This document shows, piece by piece, positions 25,034 to 33,991 of a DNA stretch of 42,040 nt (its first letter is position 1; the number at the start of each line of letters is the position of its first letter). The notes below the pieces were generated by a model that worked only from the letters and a program-made list of their open reading frames with translations, was not told where the DNA came from and ran no database searches. The position numbers and the translations under genes were made by a program. Source of the stretch: Akkermansia sp. (GTDB lineage: Bacteria > Verrucomicrobiota > Verrucomicrobiia > Verrucomicrobiales > Akkermansiaceae); NCBI GenBank assembly GCA_017399165.1, contig JAFQEF010000074.1, forward strand, positions 1-42,040, read 5' to 3'.

Positions 25034-26329
25034 ATGTCAAACTTAGAACATAATCGACTTAAAATATTACTCAGCTGTTACGCATGCAATCCCAATTATG
25101 GTTCAGAGCCTGGGACTGGATGGAAATTTGTTTACCATCTTGCTAAATATCATAATCTTCATGTTTTAGTAGAAAGCGATGAATGTAAAGATGATATTCT
25201 TCGTTATAAAAAAGAGCATCCAGAAGAGTTAAAAAATGTAACTTTTCATTTTATCAAGCGTTACAGAAACAAATTTTTGAGAAAGATTTGGCCACCAAGT
25301 TATTACTGGTGTTACAGATACTGGCAAAAAAAAGCATATAACATAGCAAAAAAACTTGATAAACAAGAAGATTTTGATCTTATACACCAAATTACATTAA
25401 TTGGTTACAGAGAACCCGGATACCTGTGGAAGCTCGATAAACCCTTTATATGGGGACCATTAGGCGGATTCTGCCAAACTAAATGGTGCCTGCTAAAGGG
25501 CATGAAATTAAGAGATATATTATATTTTTCAATGCGCAATATTATAAACGCGTATCAAAAAAGATTCAGTATGCTACCACGCAAAGCCGCAACTCACGCT
25601 CACACAATTTTTGTCTCCGACCCCGAGGCTGTCGACACAGTGCAAAAAAGATGGCATTGTACACCGCGTATTATGAGAGAAGTGGGAATCAGCTCGAATA
25701 TAATCTCACAGCAGGAACTTTCAACACATCATCCCAAAACGCCATTACGAATATGCTGGGCTGGAGAACTAATATCACTCAAAGCCTTAGAATTATTACT
25801 TGATGCTATAGCCCTCTGCAAAAATGATATGCAACTAGAGGTAATGGGTAAAGGGCGAGAACTTAAAACCTGGACTAAACATGCAAAAAAGCTTAAAATT
25901 TCCGACAAAGTAAATTTCAGGGGCTATGTTAAACACGATGACATCAGAACACTCATGTCGGCCTGCCACGTGTTCTGCATTACAAGTCTAAAGGAAGGCG
26001 GCACCCCAACCGTCAGTTTGGAAGCTCTGCAATGCGGGTTACCTTTGATTGCGCTTGACCATTGCGGGTTTGCCTCCGTCGTAAATGATACATGCGGCGT
26101 CAAAATCCCAATTCAATCACGCAAACAAATCAGCGAAGACATAGCGTTTCATTTAGACAAACTTGCAGAGGATGAAATCCTCAGATATCGCTTAGCACAG
26201 GGTGCTCTAAAACGAAGTTTAGATTTTACATGGGAAGCTAAAATGGATATTTTGAATGAGGTATATAAGAATGCAAATCTAAGCAGAAACCTCTCAAACA
26301 GCCACGATTGTTCTCAAAACAACACATAG
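25034..26329 (+). CDS. Glycosyltransferase family 4 (GT-B)
   Basis: A 431-residue cytoplasmic retaining-type glycosyltransferase. The N-terminal acceptor domain opens with LLSCYACNPNYGSEPGTGWK, a hallmark of one GT4 subgroup. The donor domain contains the E-x7-E motif in KEGGTPTVSLEALQCGLP (about residues 320-340), after GYVKHDDIRTLMSACHVF. No membrane segment is seen. The consensus promoter makes it the first gene of an operon with the phosphotransferase-like (16 bp) and nucleotidyltransferase-kinase (17 bp) genes. The sugar donor and acceptor cannot be read from sequence; a capsule, LPS or exopolysaccharide role is the likely setting. Confidence 0.92.
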   Translation: MSNLEHNRLKILLSCYACNPNYGSEPGTGWKFVYHLAKYHNLHVLVESDECKDDILRYKKEHPEELKNVTFHFIKRYRNKFLRKIWPPSYYWCYRYWQKKAYNIAKKLDKQEDFDLIHQITLIGYREPGYLWKLDKPFIWGPLGGFCQTKWCLLKGMKLRDILYFSMRNIINAYQKRFSMLPRKAATHAHTIFVSDPEAVDTVQKRWHCTPRIMREVGISSNIISQQELSTHHPKTPLRICWAGELISLKALELLLDAIALCKNDMQLEVMGKGRELKTWTKHAKKLKISDKVNFRGYVKHDDIRTLMSACHVFCITSLKEGGTPTVSLEALQCGLPLIALDHCGFASVVNDTCGVKIPIQSRKQISEDIAFHLDKLAEDEILRYRLAQGALKRSLDFTWEAKMDILNEVYKNANLSRNLSNSHDCSQNNT

Positions 26330-26345
26330 CAAATAATACCATACC

Positions 26346-27263
26346 GTGAAAAAAAATGTTTTACTAGGGTCCGGAATCGTACAAGAGGCTATCTCAATTC
26401 ATAAATGTTCAGCGGCACAAGCTACTCACTTTGTCCTTTGCAACCATAATAAAATTAAATTTATCATTAATTTATCAGATGGATTAATAAGGATACGCTC
26501 TAATTCGGCGGTCTACAATTATAAACTAGCCATTCTACTTCGCTCAATACCATTCATACGGTATAAAACATTGGCTCTTTTTAAAATAGGATACTTTGCG
26601 AAAATAGAATTAAACAGCCAAATTGCTCAATATATTCCGGAAAACAATCTATGGAATATTTTTGTCGGCACATACGATGATGTGCAAAAAATTGTCATTC
26701 AATGTTACAGTCAAAATAACTCACCCTGCACATTTATCAAAGTAGGCAATGCTTCATCCCTAGATCAGATGCAAAGGGAAATAAAATTTTTACGCGAAAG
26801 GCATACATATACAAATCTTAACCTCCCAACCTACATTTCATCATCACTCATTTCGGAAGAAAGCCCTTTTAATATCTTAATCACGAAAGAAATACAGGCA
26901 GCCCCTATTCAATCACGATTCACGAAAGAACTGTTTCAGATAACAAGAGAAATAGCCCAAACATCATCCATAACAAAAGATTCAAAAAAAGAGTTCACAC
27001 ATGGTGACTTTGCCCCTTGGAATATACGCAAAAACGCTGATGGTTATACTATATTTGATTGGGAACATTGCGGAATGCGCCCAGTTGGTTATGATGCAGT
27101 CTATTTCATCATGATGACGGAAATTGCTCTTAAGCATTCAGATTTTGATACAGCATTTAACAAAGCTTGCGAACAAATTTTCCAGTTCGATAAGACATTA
27201 AAGATAAATAAACAAGAAATATATAACGAATTTACAAAAACAACCAAGGAACTCATCTTTTAA
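26346..27263 (+). CDS. APH/choline kinase-fold phosphotransferase
   Basis: A 305-residue protein starting with GTG. The kinase signature is clear: HGDFAPWN at 219-226 (catalytic Asp221 and Asn226) and FDWEHCG at about 237-243 (metal-binding Asp238). This is the aminoglycoside phosphotransferase/choline kinase fold. The N-terminal half is divergent, with no obvious ATP-binding Lys motif that I can name. Placed between a GT4 enzyme and a nucleotidyltransferase-kinase fusion, it more likely phosphorylates a sugar or sugar-linked alcohol (as in phosphocholine decoration) than an antibiotic. The gene is AT-rich like its neighbours. Confidence 0.82.
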   Translation: MKKNVLLGSGIVQEAISIHKCSAAQATHFVLCNHNKIKFIINLSDGLIRIRSNSAVYNYKLAILLRSIPFIRYKTLALFKIGYFAKIELNSQIAQYIPENNLWNIFVGTYDDVQKIVIQCYSQNNSPCTFIKVGNASSLDQMQREIKFLRERHTYTNLNLPTYISSSLISEESPFNILITKEIQAAPIQSRFTKELFQITREIAQTSSITKDSKKEFTHGDFAPWNIRKNADGYTIFDWEHCGMRPVGYDAVYFIMMTEIALKHSDFDTAFNKACEQIFQFDKTLKINKQEIYNEFTKTTKELIF

Positions 27264-27280
27264 CTCAACAGCTTAATTTC

Positions 27281-28621
27281 ATGAATGCGCCCACACCGGA
27301 TGTTCTTTTCATAGAGTCATATTTCAACCATTTGATTCAACATGGCATCGACTATTGTATCATGAGAAATGCCGAGGAGGTTGAACAAGGGGATGCCCAC
27401 GATGTTGATTTGGTAATACGAGATACACAACTCAAACTAGCAGAGAATATTTTATACAACCTAGCAGAACAAAAAAACTGGAATGCGCATTTGCAAACCG
27501 GATTATCATCTGATAACTACAATATTAAATGTTATAATTATTATTATATTTCTGAAAAAGAGAATAAAATATTTATTGTTCATATTGACATTTTTCCTGT
27601 TTTTGCATGGAAAGGGTACGAAATATTACCCAACTATATATTGTTAGAAAATATTAATAAAAAATCCATTTACCACAGCATGGAACCAGAGGTTGAAGCC
27701 GTTTGTAACCTCTTTGTTCGACTTCTCTATAATGGAAAAGTGAAAGACAAATACAAACCTAAAATATCTGAAACATTCAACGGAAATAAAAAACGGGTTG
27801 TAGAACTAATGGAGTATTTTCTTTCCCTCGAACTTGCAAATCAAATCTTCGAATACGCAGTAAAGGGTGAATGGGATATTATTGATAATAAGTGCAATCA
27901 AATTCGTAAATGCGTACGCAAAAAGACAAAACGAAAGCACTTTACCTATATGAAATATCTTTTTTCAAAGGCCCGAAAGAGGCCTGGAATGGTTGTAGCT
28001 TTTTTAGGGCCTGATGGCACTGGTAAAACAACTATATTCAATGGTTTAAGCTCAGTAATCGGCAATACTTTTTCTGATACAACCATCAACTATTATCATT
28101 GGCGTCCGGGATTTATAAAATCAGAAAAAAGACTTGATGCCGATGGAAATCTTATAAACAGTGTAGCCCCGCACACTTTGTCACCACATAATAAACTAAT
28201 ATCACTGGGTAAATTGGCATTCTACACTCTTGATTACATTTTGGGATACTGGTTTAAAATATACTGGCAAGCAGCTCAGGGACATTTGGTGGTATTTGAC
28301 AGGTACTATTATGATTTTTACGTAGACAAACTTCGTTACCGTTTAAATGTCAATGACACCGTAATAAAGTTCTTTCAATTATTCATCCCTCAACCGGACA
28401 TAACATTCCTTTTAATAGGAGATGCACCGATCATACATGCTCGCAAAAAAGAAATAACAGAACAGGAAATTCGGAACCAATTGAATACATTGACCAATTA
28501 TCAATCTCAATTTAAAAATTCTGTTATTGTGAATGCTAACCAAAGCATACCCTTGGTTTTGCATCAAGTAGGCGTAAATATCCTTAAATGGCTCAATTCG
28601 AGAATGAAAAAAAGGCATTGA
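27281..28621 (+). CDS. Nucleotidyltransferase-like / thymidylate kinase-like fusion
   Basis: A 446-residue two-part protein. Residues about 1-220 resemble a nucleotidyltransferase-fold domain (IDYCIMRN, then HDVDLVIRD at 40-48, and HIDIFPVF at about 105). Residues about 235-446 are a P-loop kinase of the thymidylate kinase type: Walker A GPDGTGKTT at 243-251, VVFDRYYYDFYVD in the middle, and a lid-like ARKKEITEQEI. Enzymes of this kind occur in surface-polysaccharide loci and may phosphorylate an unusual nucleoside or sugar. It ends a three-gene operon. The substrate is unknown, and dTMP kinase activity would be a poor guess in this context. Confidence 0.8.
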   Translation: MNAPTPDVLFIESYFNHLIQHGIDYCIMRNAEEVEQGDAHDVDLVIRDTQLKLAENILYNLAEQKNWNAHLQTGLSSDNYNIKCYNYYYISEKENKIFIVHIDIFPVFAWKGYEILPNYILLENINKKSIYHSMEPEVEAVCNLFVRLLYNGKVKDKYKPKISETFNGNKKRVVELMEYFLSLELANQIFEYAVKGEWDIIDNKCNQIRKCVRKKTKRKHFTYMKYLFSKARKRPGMVVAFLGPDGTGKTTIFNGLSSVIGNTFSDTTINYYHWRPGFIKSEKRLDADGNLINSVAPHTLSPHNKLISLGKLAFYTLDYILGYWFKIYWQAAQGHLVVFDRYYYDFYVDKLRYRLNVNDTVIKFFQLFIPQPDITFLLIGDAPIIHARKKEITEQEIRNQLNTLTNYQSQFKNSVIVNANQSIPLVLHQVGVNILKWLNSRMKKRH

Positions 28622-28819
28622 TCGTACATTTCCGTGCTGTCACTATGACGAAAAATTGCAATCGTGTAAATTGAGGCTGCTACAGAAATCAAAATGGCTT
28701 CAATTATAGTGCTGGGTATAAAATTGTCACCAATGGGCAATTTGCGCAATTGATTCTTATTTCGAATTTTTATGAAATATAGTGTAGCTTTTTCGGGAAT
28801 GTAGGATTGATGCGATATA

Positions 28820-29710
28820 CTATTCTTCTCCAGTAACTCGGCATCCCCAACGAGCTCTGGGGGTCTTAATTGCCTTCACACTACGTTGGTGCTCTCCGGG
28901 TAAATATAGAGAAATTTCACGCGGTGATTTATTCATAAAATCAGATAGCAACAGTGTTATGTTATTCCACTTTACAAACAAAGGACACATGGACGTTAAA
29001 TAAGCAGGCAATGTGTCATACAATCGAGTCTTATCTTTTTTCGTTTCATCTGACCATGACACATTACTCCCCGTAAGCACAAAAAGGCTGGCAAAAATTT
29101 CCGGCATACGCAGTATTTTCGGGGAAGTAAGCAACATATCATAAAAAAATACAACATCAGCCAACGACTTGTACGATGCATCAAAAAAAACCTTTTTTTG
29201 TCTAAAAACATCCGCTCGGTGAAAACACGAACAAGTAATAATCTGACATATAACGCGACTTATCGTTCTGAGGGGAAACGGTGGTCTGCGGTGACATATA
29301 TACCGACAATTCTTATCTAACACCATGTAAGAAGCAATAGCCATATCAATATCTGGCCTATTCGTCATCTCTGCCGCCACGGCGGCCAATGCCCCGGGAA
29401 GATACTGTTCATCGCTATTGAGATGAGCGGTAATATCCGCATCATCAGGCATTTTCTTCCAAGCGATGTTGATGGCATCATACAAGCCGGCATCCGGCAC
29501 GCTTTCAAAGGTCAATTTGTAGCCTGGGGTATCAGCATGTTGTTGTTGCCACGCCTCTAACCAAGCAGGCGTACCATCTGTAGATGCACCATCCTGCACG
29601 TGGTGGTGCACCTCTATACCATCGCAAACTTGGTCCGCTATGGAACGCACACAGCCCTGCAACCAGTGCAAGGCATTATACGCGGGCGTGACAATGTAAA
29701 ACTTCATCAT
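28820..29710 (-). CDS. Glycosyltransferase family 2 (GT-A)
   Basis: A 296-residue inverting-type glycosyltransferase. It opens with the GT2 strand FYIVTPAYNALHWLQGCVRS, has QDGASTDGT (about residues 40-48), DAGLYDAINIAWKK, and the metal/nucleotide-binding LNSDEQYLPGAL (a DxD-like site). The C-terminal half is variable, probably the acceptor side. The start could be either of two consecutive Met codons. It faces the three-gene glycan operon convergently, with about 200 bp between that shows nothing recognisable. It has its own consensus promoter next to the sdh terminator. It probably works on the same surface glycan. Confidence 0.9.
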   Translation of the reverse strand: MMKFYIVTPAYNALHWLQGCVRSIADQVCDGIEVHHHVQDGASTDGTPAWLEAWQQQHADTPGYKLTFESVPDAGLYDAINIAWKKMPDDADITAHLNSDEQYLPGALAAVAAEMTNRPDIDMAIASYMVLDKNCRYICHRRPPFPLRTISRVICQIITCSCFHRADVFRQKKVFFDASYKSLADVVFFYDMLLTSPKILRMPEIFASLFVLTGSNVSWSDETKKDKTRLYDTLPAYLTSMCPLFVKWNNITLLLSDFMNKSPREISLYLPGEHQRSVKAIKTPRARWGCRVTGEE

Positions 29711-29724
29711 ATATGCTGCACAGC

Positions 29725-29753
29725 ATTATAACCGCAGGGGCCTTATTTATCAA
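29725..29753 (-). promoter_or_regulatory. Promoter of the GT2 gene
   Basis: On the minus strand, TTGATA (29753-29748), 17-bp spacer, perfect TATAAT (29730-29725). The ATG at 29710 is 14 nt further. It lies 3 bp beyond the sdh terminator stem and T-run. Confidence 0.75.
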
Positions 29754-29755
29754 GC

Positions 29756-29794
29756 AAAAAGCCACCGGGATGGCAGATTACCAATCCCGGTGGC
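29756..29794 (-). terminator. Rho-independent terminator of sdhCAB
   Basis: A perfect 11-bp stem, GCCACCGGGAT (29794-29784 read as the minus strand) with ATCCCGGTGGC, around a 12-nt loop, followed on the minus strand by TTTTTG. It ends the sdh operon and shields the GT2 gene. Confidence 0.9.
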
Positions 29795-29817
29795 GATATT
29801 GAAGCAGTGAGACGCTA

Positions 29818-30585
29818 TCAGGAGAAGACACCGAAAGCCTCGGAAGCGCAAGCGATCATGTAGTCGCGGTTGAGCTTGGCGATGTTGTCTACGCTGATAC
29901 CCTTGGGGCAAGCGGCCTCGCACTCGTAGAGGTTGGTGCAGTTGCCGAAGCCGAGGGCGTCCATCTGGCGCACCATGGCAAGAACACGCTTGTTCTTCTC
30001 GGGGTGACCCTGGGGCAGCAGATTGAGGTGAGCAGCCTTGGCAGAGGTGAAGAGCATGGCGGCGCTGTTTTTGCAGCTGGCCACGCAGGCACCACAACCG
30101 ATGCAAGCAGCGGCGTCGAAAGCGGCATCAGAGGTCTTTTTGCGGATGGGCATGTTGTTGGCGTTGGGGGCAGCACCCGTGCGCACGTCGACAAAGCCGC
30201 CTGCGGCGATGATGTTGTCCAGAGCCGTACGGTCTACCACCAAGTCACGCAGCAGCGGGAAAGCAGCAGCGCGGAAGGGCTCAATCCAGATGGTGTCACC
30301 ATCCTTGAACTGGCGCATGTGCAGCTGGCAGGTTGTTACCTTTTTGCCGCCGTGGGGTACGCCGTTGATGGTGAGGGAGCACATACCGCAAATGCCTTCA
30401 CGGCAGTCGTGGTCAAAGTGGATGGGCTCTTTGCCCTCATGAACGAGCTCTTCGTTGACGATGTCAAGCATCTCAAGGAAGGAAGCTTCATCCGGAATGT
30501 TCTTCGCCTTGTAGGTCTCGATACGGCCTTGTGCCTCAGGGGACTCCTGGCGCCAAACCTTGAGCGTAAGATTAAGATTTGCCAT
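29818..30585 (-). CDS. sdhB: Succinate dehydrogenase/fumarate reductase iron-sulfur subunit
   Basis: 255 residues carrying all three clusters that pass electrons between the flavoprotein and quinone. [2Fe-2S]: C61, C66, C69 (CREGICGMC) and C86. [4Fe-4S] and [3Fe-4S]: C160, C163, C166, C170 ([11 protein letters not shown]), C215, C221 and C225 ([15 protein letters not shown]). It is the last gene of the sdhC-sdhA-sdhB operon, 36 bp after sdhA, with a strong terminator 24 bp downstream. The type is that of Bacteroidota, Akkermansia and Bacillus-like complexes, which can run as succinate:quinone or quinol:fumarate oxidoreductase; sequence alone does not decide the direction. Confidence 0.96.
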   Translation of the reverse strand: MANLNLTLKVWRQESPEAQGRIETYKAKNIPDEASFLEMLDIVNEELVHEGKEPIHFDHDCREGICGMCSLTINGVPHGGKKVTTCQLHMRQFKDGDTIWIEPFRAAAFPLLRDLVVDRTALDNIIAAGGFVDVRTGAAPNANNMPIRKKTSDAAFDAAACIGCGACVASCKNSAAMLFTSAKAAHLNLLPQGHPEKNKRVLAMVRQMDALGFGNCTNLYECEAACPKGISVDNIAKLNRDYMIACASEAFGVFS

Positions 30586-30621
30586 AATAGTGTATGAAAA
30601 GTTAGAGTTTGGAACGTGTCT

Positions 30622-32586
30622 TTACTTGTAGGAACGGATGGCCAGATGTACGGTGTCGAAGGTGAGCGGCTCTTTGTGCAGAACCGGCAGCTCGCCCGTG
30701 CCCTTGTACTCCCAGCAGGCAACGTAGGCAAAGTTAGCGTCATCGCGCTTGGCTTCACCGTCTGCCAGCTGGTGCTCAAGGCGGAAGTGAGCACCGCAGG
30801 ACTCCTCACGGTTGAGGGCGTCGTAGCAGAGCACCTCTGCAAAGTCAAGGAAGGCAGCAACGCGCCAAGCCTTCTCCAGCTCCTGGTTCATACCCTCCGT
30901 GCTGCCGACCACGCGTACGTTGGTCCAGAACTCCTCACGGATGGCGGGAATCTTCTCGATAGCGTGCAGCAAGGACTCCTTGGTGCGGCCCATGCCTACG
31001 TCGTCCCACACAAGCTTACCGAGCTCGCGGTGAATTTCGTCGGGGGTCTTGGTGCCCTTCACGTCCATCATCTTCTGAATGCGAGCCTTCACTTCATCCT
31101 CAGCCTCCTTGAACTCGGGGGCAGCGGTGGTGATGCTGCCGGGCTTCTGCGTGGTGAGGTAGGTAGGCAGCGTGGCGGGGATGACGAAGTAGCCGTCGGA
31201 CAAGCCCTGCATGAGGGCGGAAGCACCCAAGCGGTTAGCGCCGTGGTCAGAGAAGTTAGCCTCACCGAGCACGTGCAGACCGGGGATGGAAGACATCAGG
31301 TTGTAGTCTACCCAAAGGCCACCCATGGTGTAGTGAGAGGCGGGGTAAATCATCATGGGCTGCTCGTGCGGGTCAACGTCGGTAATCTCCTCGTACATCT
31401 CGAAGAGGTTGCCGTACTGGCCGTCAATCCACTCCTTGCCCATGCGGTTGATGGCATCCTTGAAGTCAAGGAACACACCGCGGCCGGTGTTGGCTACGCC
31501 GCGCTCGTCGTCGCAGGCTTCCTTAGCGGCACGGGAGGAAATATCACGCGGGGCCAAGTTACCGAAGGAGGGGTACTTGCGCTCCAGGTAGTAGTCGCGG
31601 TCGTTCTCAGCCACGTCGGAGGGCTTCATCTCGCCCTTGCGAATCTTGGCAGCCACCTCACGGCTCTTGGGTACCCAAATGCGGCCATCGTTACGCAGAG
31701 ACTCAGACATGAGGGTGAGCTTGCTCTGGTAGTCGCCCTTAACGGGAATGCAGGTGGGGTGAATCTGGGTGAAGCAGGGGTTGGCAAAGTAGGCACCCTT
31801 CTTCCAGCAGGCGCAGGCAGCACCTACGTTGCAGCCCATTGCGTTGGTGGACAAGAAGAATACGCGTCCATAACCACCGGTAGCAAGCAGCACGGTATCA
31901 CCGGCATAGCTCTTGATCTCGCCGGTCACCATATCGCGCACTACAATACCCTTGGCGTGGCCGTCTACCACTACTAGATCCATCATTTCAGTACGGGGGT
32001 GCATCTCAATGTGCCCCTTACCAATCTCCTTCTCCATGGCCTGGTAGCAGCCGAGCAAGAGCTGCTGGCCGGTCTGACCACGGCTGTAGAAGGTACGCTT
32101 GAGCTGAGAGCCACCGAAGGAGCGGTTGTCGAGCAAACCACCGTATTCGCGGCCGAAGGGAACGCCCTGAGCCACGCACTGGTTGATGATGTTGCAGGAT
32201 ACCTCGGCAAGGCGGTATACGTTGGCCTCACGGGCACGGAAGTCGCCACCCTTAACGGTATCGTAGAACAGGCGGTATACGGAGTCACCGTCGTTCTGGT
32301 AGTTGTGAGCAGCGTTCACACCACCCTGTGCAGCAATGGAGTGTGCACGGCGGGGGCTGTCCTGGTAGCAGAAGCACTTCACATTGTAGCCCAACTCGGC
32401 AAGTGTGGCAGCGGCAGAGCCACCGGCCAGACCGGAGCCTACGATAAGTACGGTGTACTTACGGCGGTTGTTGGGGTTAATGAGCTTGGCCTCGCGCTTG
32501 TACTTGGTCCACTTCTCGGCAATGGGGCCATCCGGGATGCAGGAATCCGGCATGTAGTCGCTTACGGGAAACTTGATTTCGTTCAT
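30622..32586 (-). CDS. sdhA: Succinate dehydrogenase/fumarate reductase flavoprotein subunit
   Basis: The 654-residue catalytic subunit oxidises succinate or reduces fumarate. The Rossmann motif [13 protein letters not shown] is at about residues 47-59. The His for covalent FAD is H82 in [15 protein letters not shown]. Substrate-site elements include [10 protein letters not shown] and [13 protein letters not shown]. An extra N-terminal segment of about 40 residues precedes the Rossmann fold, as in the Bacteroidota-type enzyme. It starts 24 bp after sdhC. Complex location: cytoplasmic face of the inner membrane. Confidence 0.97.
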   Translation of the reverse strand: MNEIKFPVSDYMPDSCIPDGPIAEKWTKYKREAKLINPNNRRKYTVLIVGSGLAGGSAAATLAELGYNVKCFCYQDSPRRAHSIAAQGGVNAAHNYQNDGDSVYRLFYDTVKGGDFRAREANVYRLAEVSCNIINQCVAQGVPFGREYGGLLDNRSFGGSQLKRTFYSRGQTGQQLLLGCYQAMEKEIGKGHIEMHPRTEMMDLVVVDGHAKGIVVRDMVTGEIKSYAGDTVLLATGGYGRVFFLSTNAMGCNVGAACACWKKGAYFANPCFTQIHPTCIPVKGDYQSKLTLMSESLRNDGRIWVPKSREVAAKIRKGEMKPSDVAENDRDYYLERKYPSFGNLAPRDISSRAAKEACDDERGVANTGRGVFLDFKDAINRMGKEWIDGQYGNLFEMYEEITDVDPHEQPMMIYPASHYTMGGLWVDYNLMSSIPGLHVLGEANFSDHGANRLGASALMQGLSDGYFVIPATLPTYLTTQKPGSITTAAPEFKEAEDEVKARIQKMMDVKGTKTPDEIHRELGKLVWDDVGMGRTKESLLHAIEKIPAIREEFWTNVRVVGSTEGMNQELEKAWRVAAFLDFAEVLCYDALNREESCGAHFRLEHQLADGEAKRDDANFAYVACWEYKGTGELPVLHKEPLTFDTVHLAIRSYK

Positions 32587-32610
32587 AATCAGAGCTTATT
32601 AAGTAAAGGT

Positions 32611-33282
32611 TTATTTAAGAATGCCCAGCATCACACACACGGGGATGGCGATGAAGCCACCGCAAACAACCAAACCGAAGAGAACGGCTACGATGTTGTA
32701 GAGCGGACGCACCTTGCGGGTAGCAAGGCCGAAGGTTTGCAGAACGGACTGCAAGCCGTGGCGCACGTGCATGAAGAGGCAGCAAATGGCTACAATGTAG
32801 AAGATGGAGCACAGGGGATCCTGGAATGCGGCAATGATGTGGTTGTAGCAATCATGCGGATCACCGTTGAAAGTAAGCTGCCAAAGGTGGAATACGGCAA
32901 AGCAGAGAATCATGATACCGGTAATCACCATGGTACGGGAGGAAAGGGTGGCCTTGAGGGTACCCTCCTTCTGGTAGTGGGTGCGGGCATTGTAGTTCTC
33001 ATACTTGAGCACCAAGGTAAGCACAATGTGAACAAGAGCCACGGCCAGCAAGCCCAAACGAATGGACCACAGGAGCCAGGCGGGCATTGAGTGCAAACCT
33101 GTTGCGTAGTAGTTAATCCAGGAGGTTTCACCCTCAGCAACATTGCCACCGAAAATGGTCATGTTACCGGCAAGGTGCCCCACCAGGAAGAGGAGGAGAC
33201 ACGAACCTGTAAGAGCCACAAGAATCTTGCGACCGATAGAGGACGTGACGAATTTGCATGCTGTCGTGATAATATCGTTCAT
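32611..33282 (-). CDS. sdhC: Succinate dehydrogenase cytochrome b558-type membrane subunit
   Basis: 223 residues with five membrane segments, the single-subunit anchor found with b558-type complexes. Candidate haem-ligand His residues sit in VGHLAGN, LVHIVLT, AVFHLWQ and FMHVRHGLQSV, matching the two-haem pattern of this family. It anchors SdhAB and carries electrons to menaquinone. It is the first gene of the operon, with a good promoter (33310-33338) and a leader of about 20 nt. There is no sdhD, as expected for this type. Confidence 0.95.
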   Translation of the reverse strand: MNDIITTACKFVTSSIGRKILVALTGSCLLLFLVGHLAGNMTIFGGNVAEGETSWINYYATGLHSMPAWLLWSIRLGLLAVALVHIVLTLVLKYENYNARTHYQKEGTLKATLSSRTMVITGIMILCFAVFHLWQLTFNGDPHDCYNHIIAAFQDPLCSIFYIVAICCLFMHVRHGLQSVLQTFGLATRKVRPLYNIVAVLFGLVVCGGFIAIPVCVMLGILK

Positions 33283-33309
33283 AAGTGCAATAACGTCTTT
33301 GCGCCCCTT

Positions 33310-33338
33310 ACTCTACCGCATTCTGCCCAAAAAAGCAA
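33310..33338 (-). promoter_or_regulatory. Promoter of sdhCAB
   Basis: On the minus strand, TTGCTT (33338-33333), 17-bp spacer, TAGAGT (33315-33310). The ATG lies 27 nt downstream. No operator was recognised. Confidence 0.6.
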
Positions 33339-33370
33339 GCACCAATCCGCATTATGAGGCTATTTTTTCA

Positions 33371-33991
33371 TTATCGCCACAGCAAGAGCACGGCGAACAC
33401 AGCCAGCAAGACAGAGAAAACGGCATCTATCAACGTGGTATGGCGGCGGTATGCCCCCTGCACGGGCTGCCATTGTAACAGCGCACTCCATAATACCCAG
33501 CCCAGCAAACCGCTCAGGGTCAATGCCAGCATCAACACCGGGGCATACCACGGCATAGCGGCATGTGCCTGCAAGGGCCCGGCGCTGAGGGTTAAAATAA
33601 ATAACATACACTTGGGGTTGAGTATATTGCACAAAAAGCCCTGCCACAACAGGGTGCGGCAGCTTGCCCCCTGCTCTTTTTGCTGCAAATCAAGCTCTGC
33701 AGCCTGCCAATGTTTGGGAAAAATCTTCCAGGCCAGGTACAGTAACCAAGCTGCAGCTGCCCACAGCATGTAAGTGCTCCAGCTTTGTTGCATCACCCAC
33801 GCCCCGGCGGTGCAAGCCACGGCTGCTTGTATAAAAAAGCCCAGGCTGATACCCGCCCCCACGGCCACCCCGGCGCGGAACCCCTGTGCCAAGGCCGTGC
33901 GAAACACAAAGAATACATCCGGCCCCGGGCTGAGCTGAGAGAGCACCAACAAGCCACACACCACCGACAAGCTGAGCAAGGCCTCCATCAC
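33371..33991 (-). CDS. LysE/RhtB-family exporter
   Basis: A 206-residue inner-membrane protein with six hydrophobic segments. The family signature is near the N-terminus: LSQLSPGPDVFFVFRTALAQ, then GFRAGVAVGAG. The mid-protein NPKCMLFILTL corresponds to the conserved NPKxxLFF. Members export amino acids or related small molecules; the substrate is unknown. The ATG overlaps the end of the upstream HD nuclease gene by 4 nt, so translation is probably coupled and both share one promoter. The link with a nuclease has no evident functional meaning. Confidence 0.9.
   Translation of the reverse strand: MMEALLSLSVVCGLLVLSQLSPGPDVFFVFRTALAQGFRAGVAVGAGISLGFFIQAAVACTAGAWVMQQSWSTYMLWAAAAWLLYLAWKIFPKHWQAAELDLQQKEQGASCRTLLWQGFLCNILNPKCMLFILTLSAGPLQAHAAMPWYAPVLMLALTLSGLLGWVLWSALLQWQPVQGAYRRHTTLIDAVFSVLLAVFAVLLLWR

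Noticed and set aside
28564..28749. 61-codon minus-strand frame with a hydrophobic stretch
   Set aside because: Overlaps the 3' end of the kinase fusion gene; no promoter or homology recognised. It could be a relic but cannot be supported.
30616..31977. 453-codon plus-strand frame
   Set aside because: Antisense shadow of sdhA.
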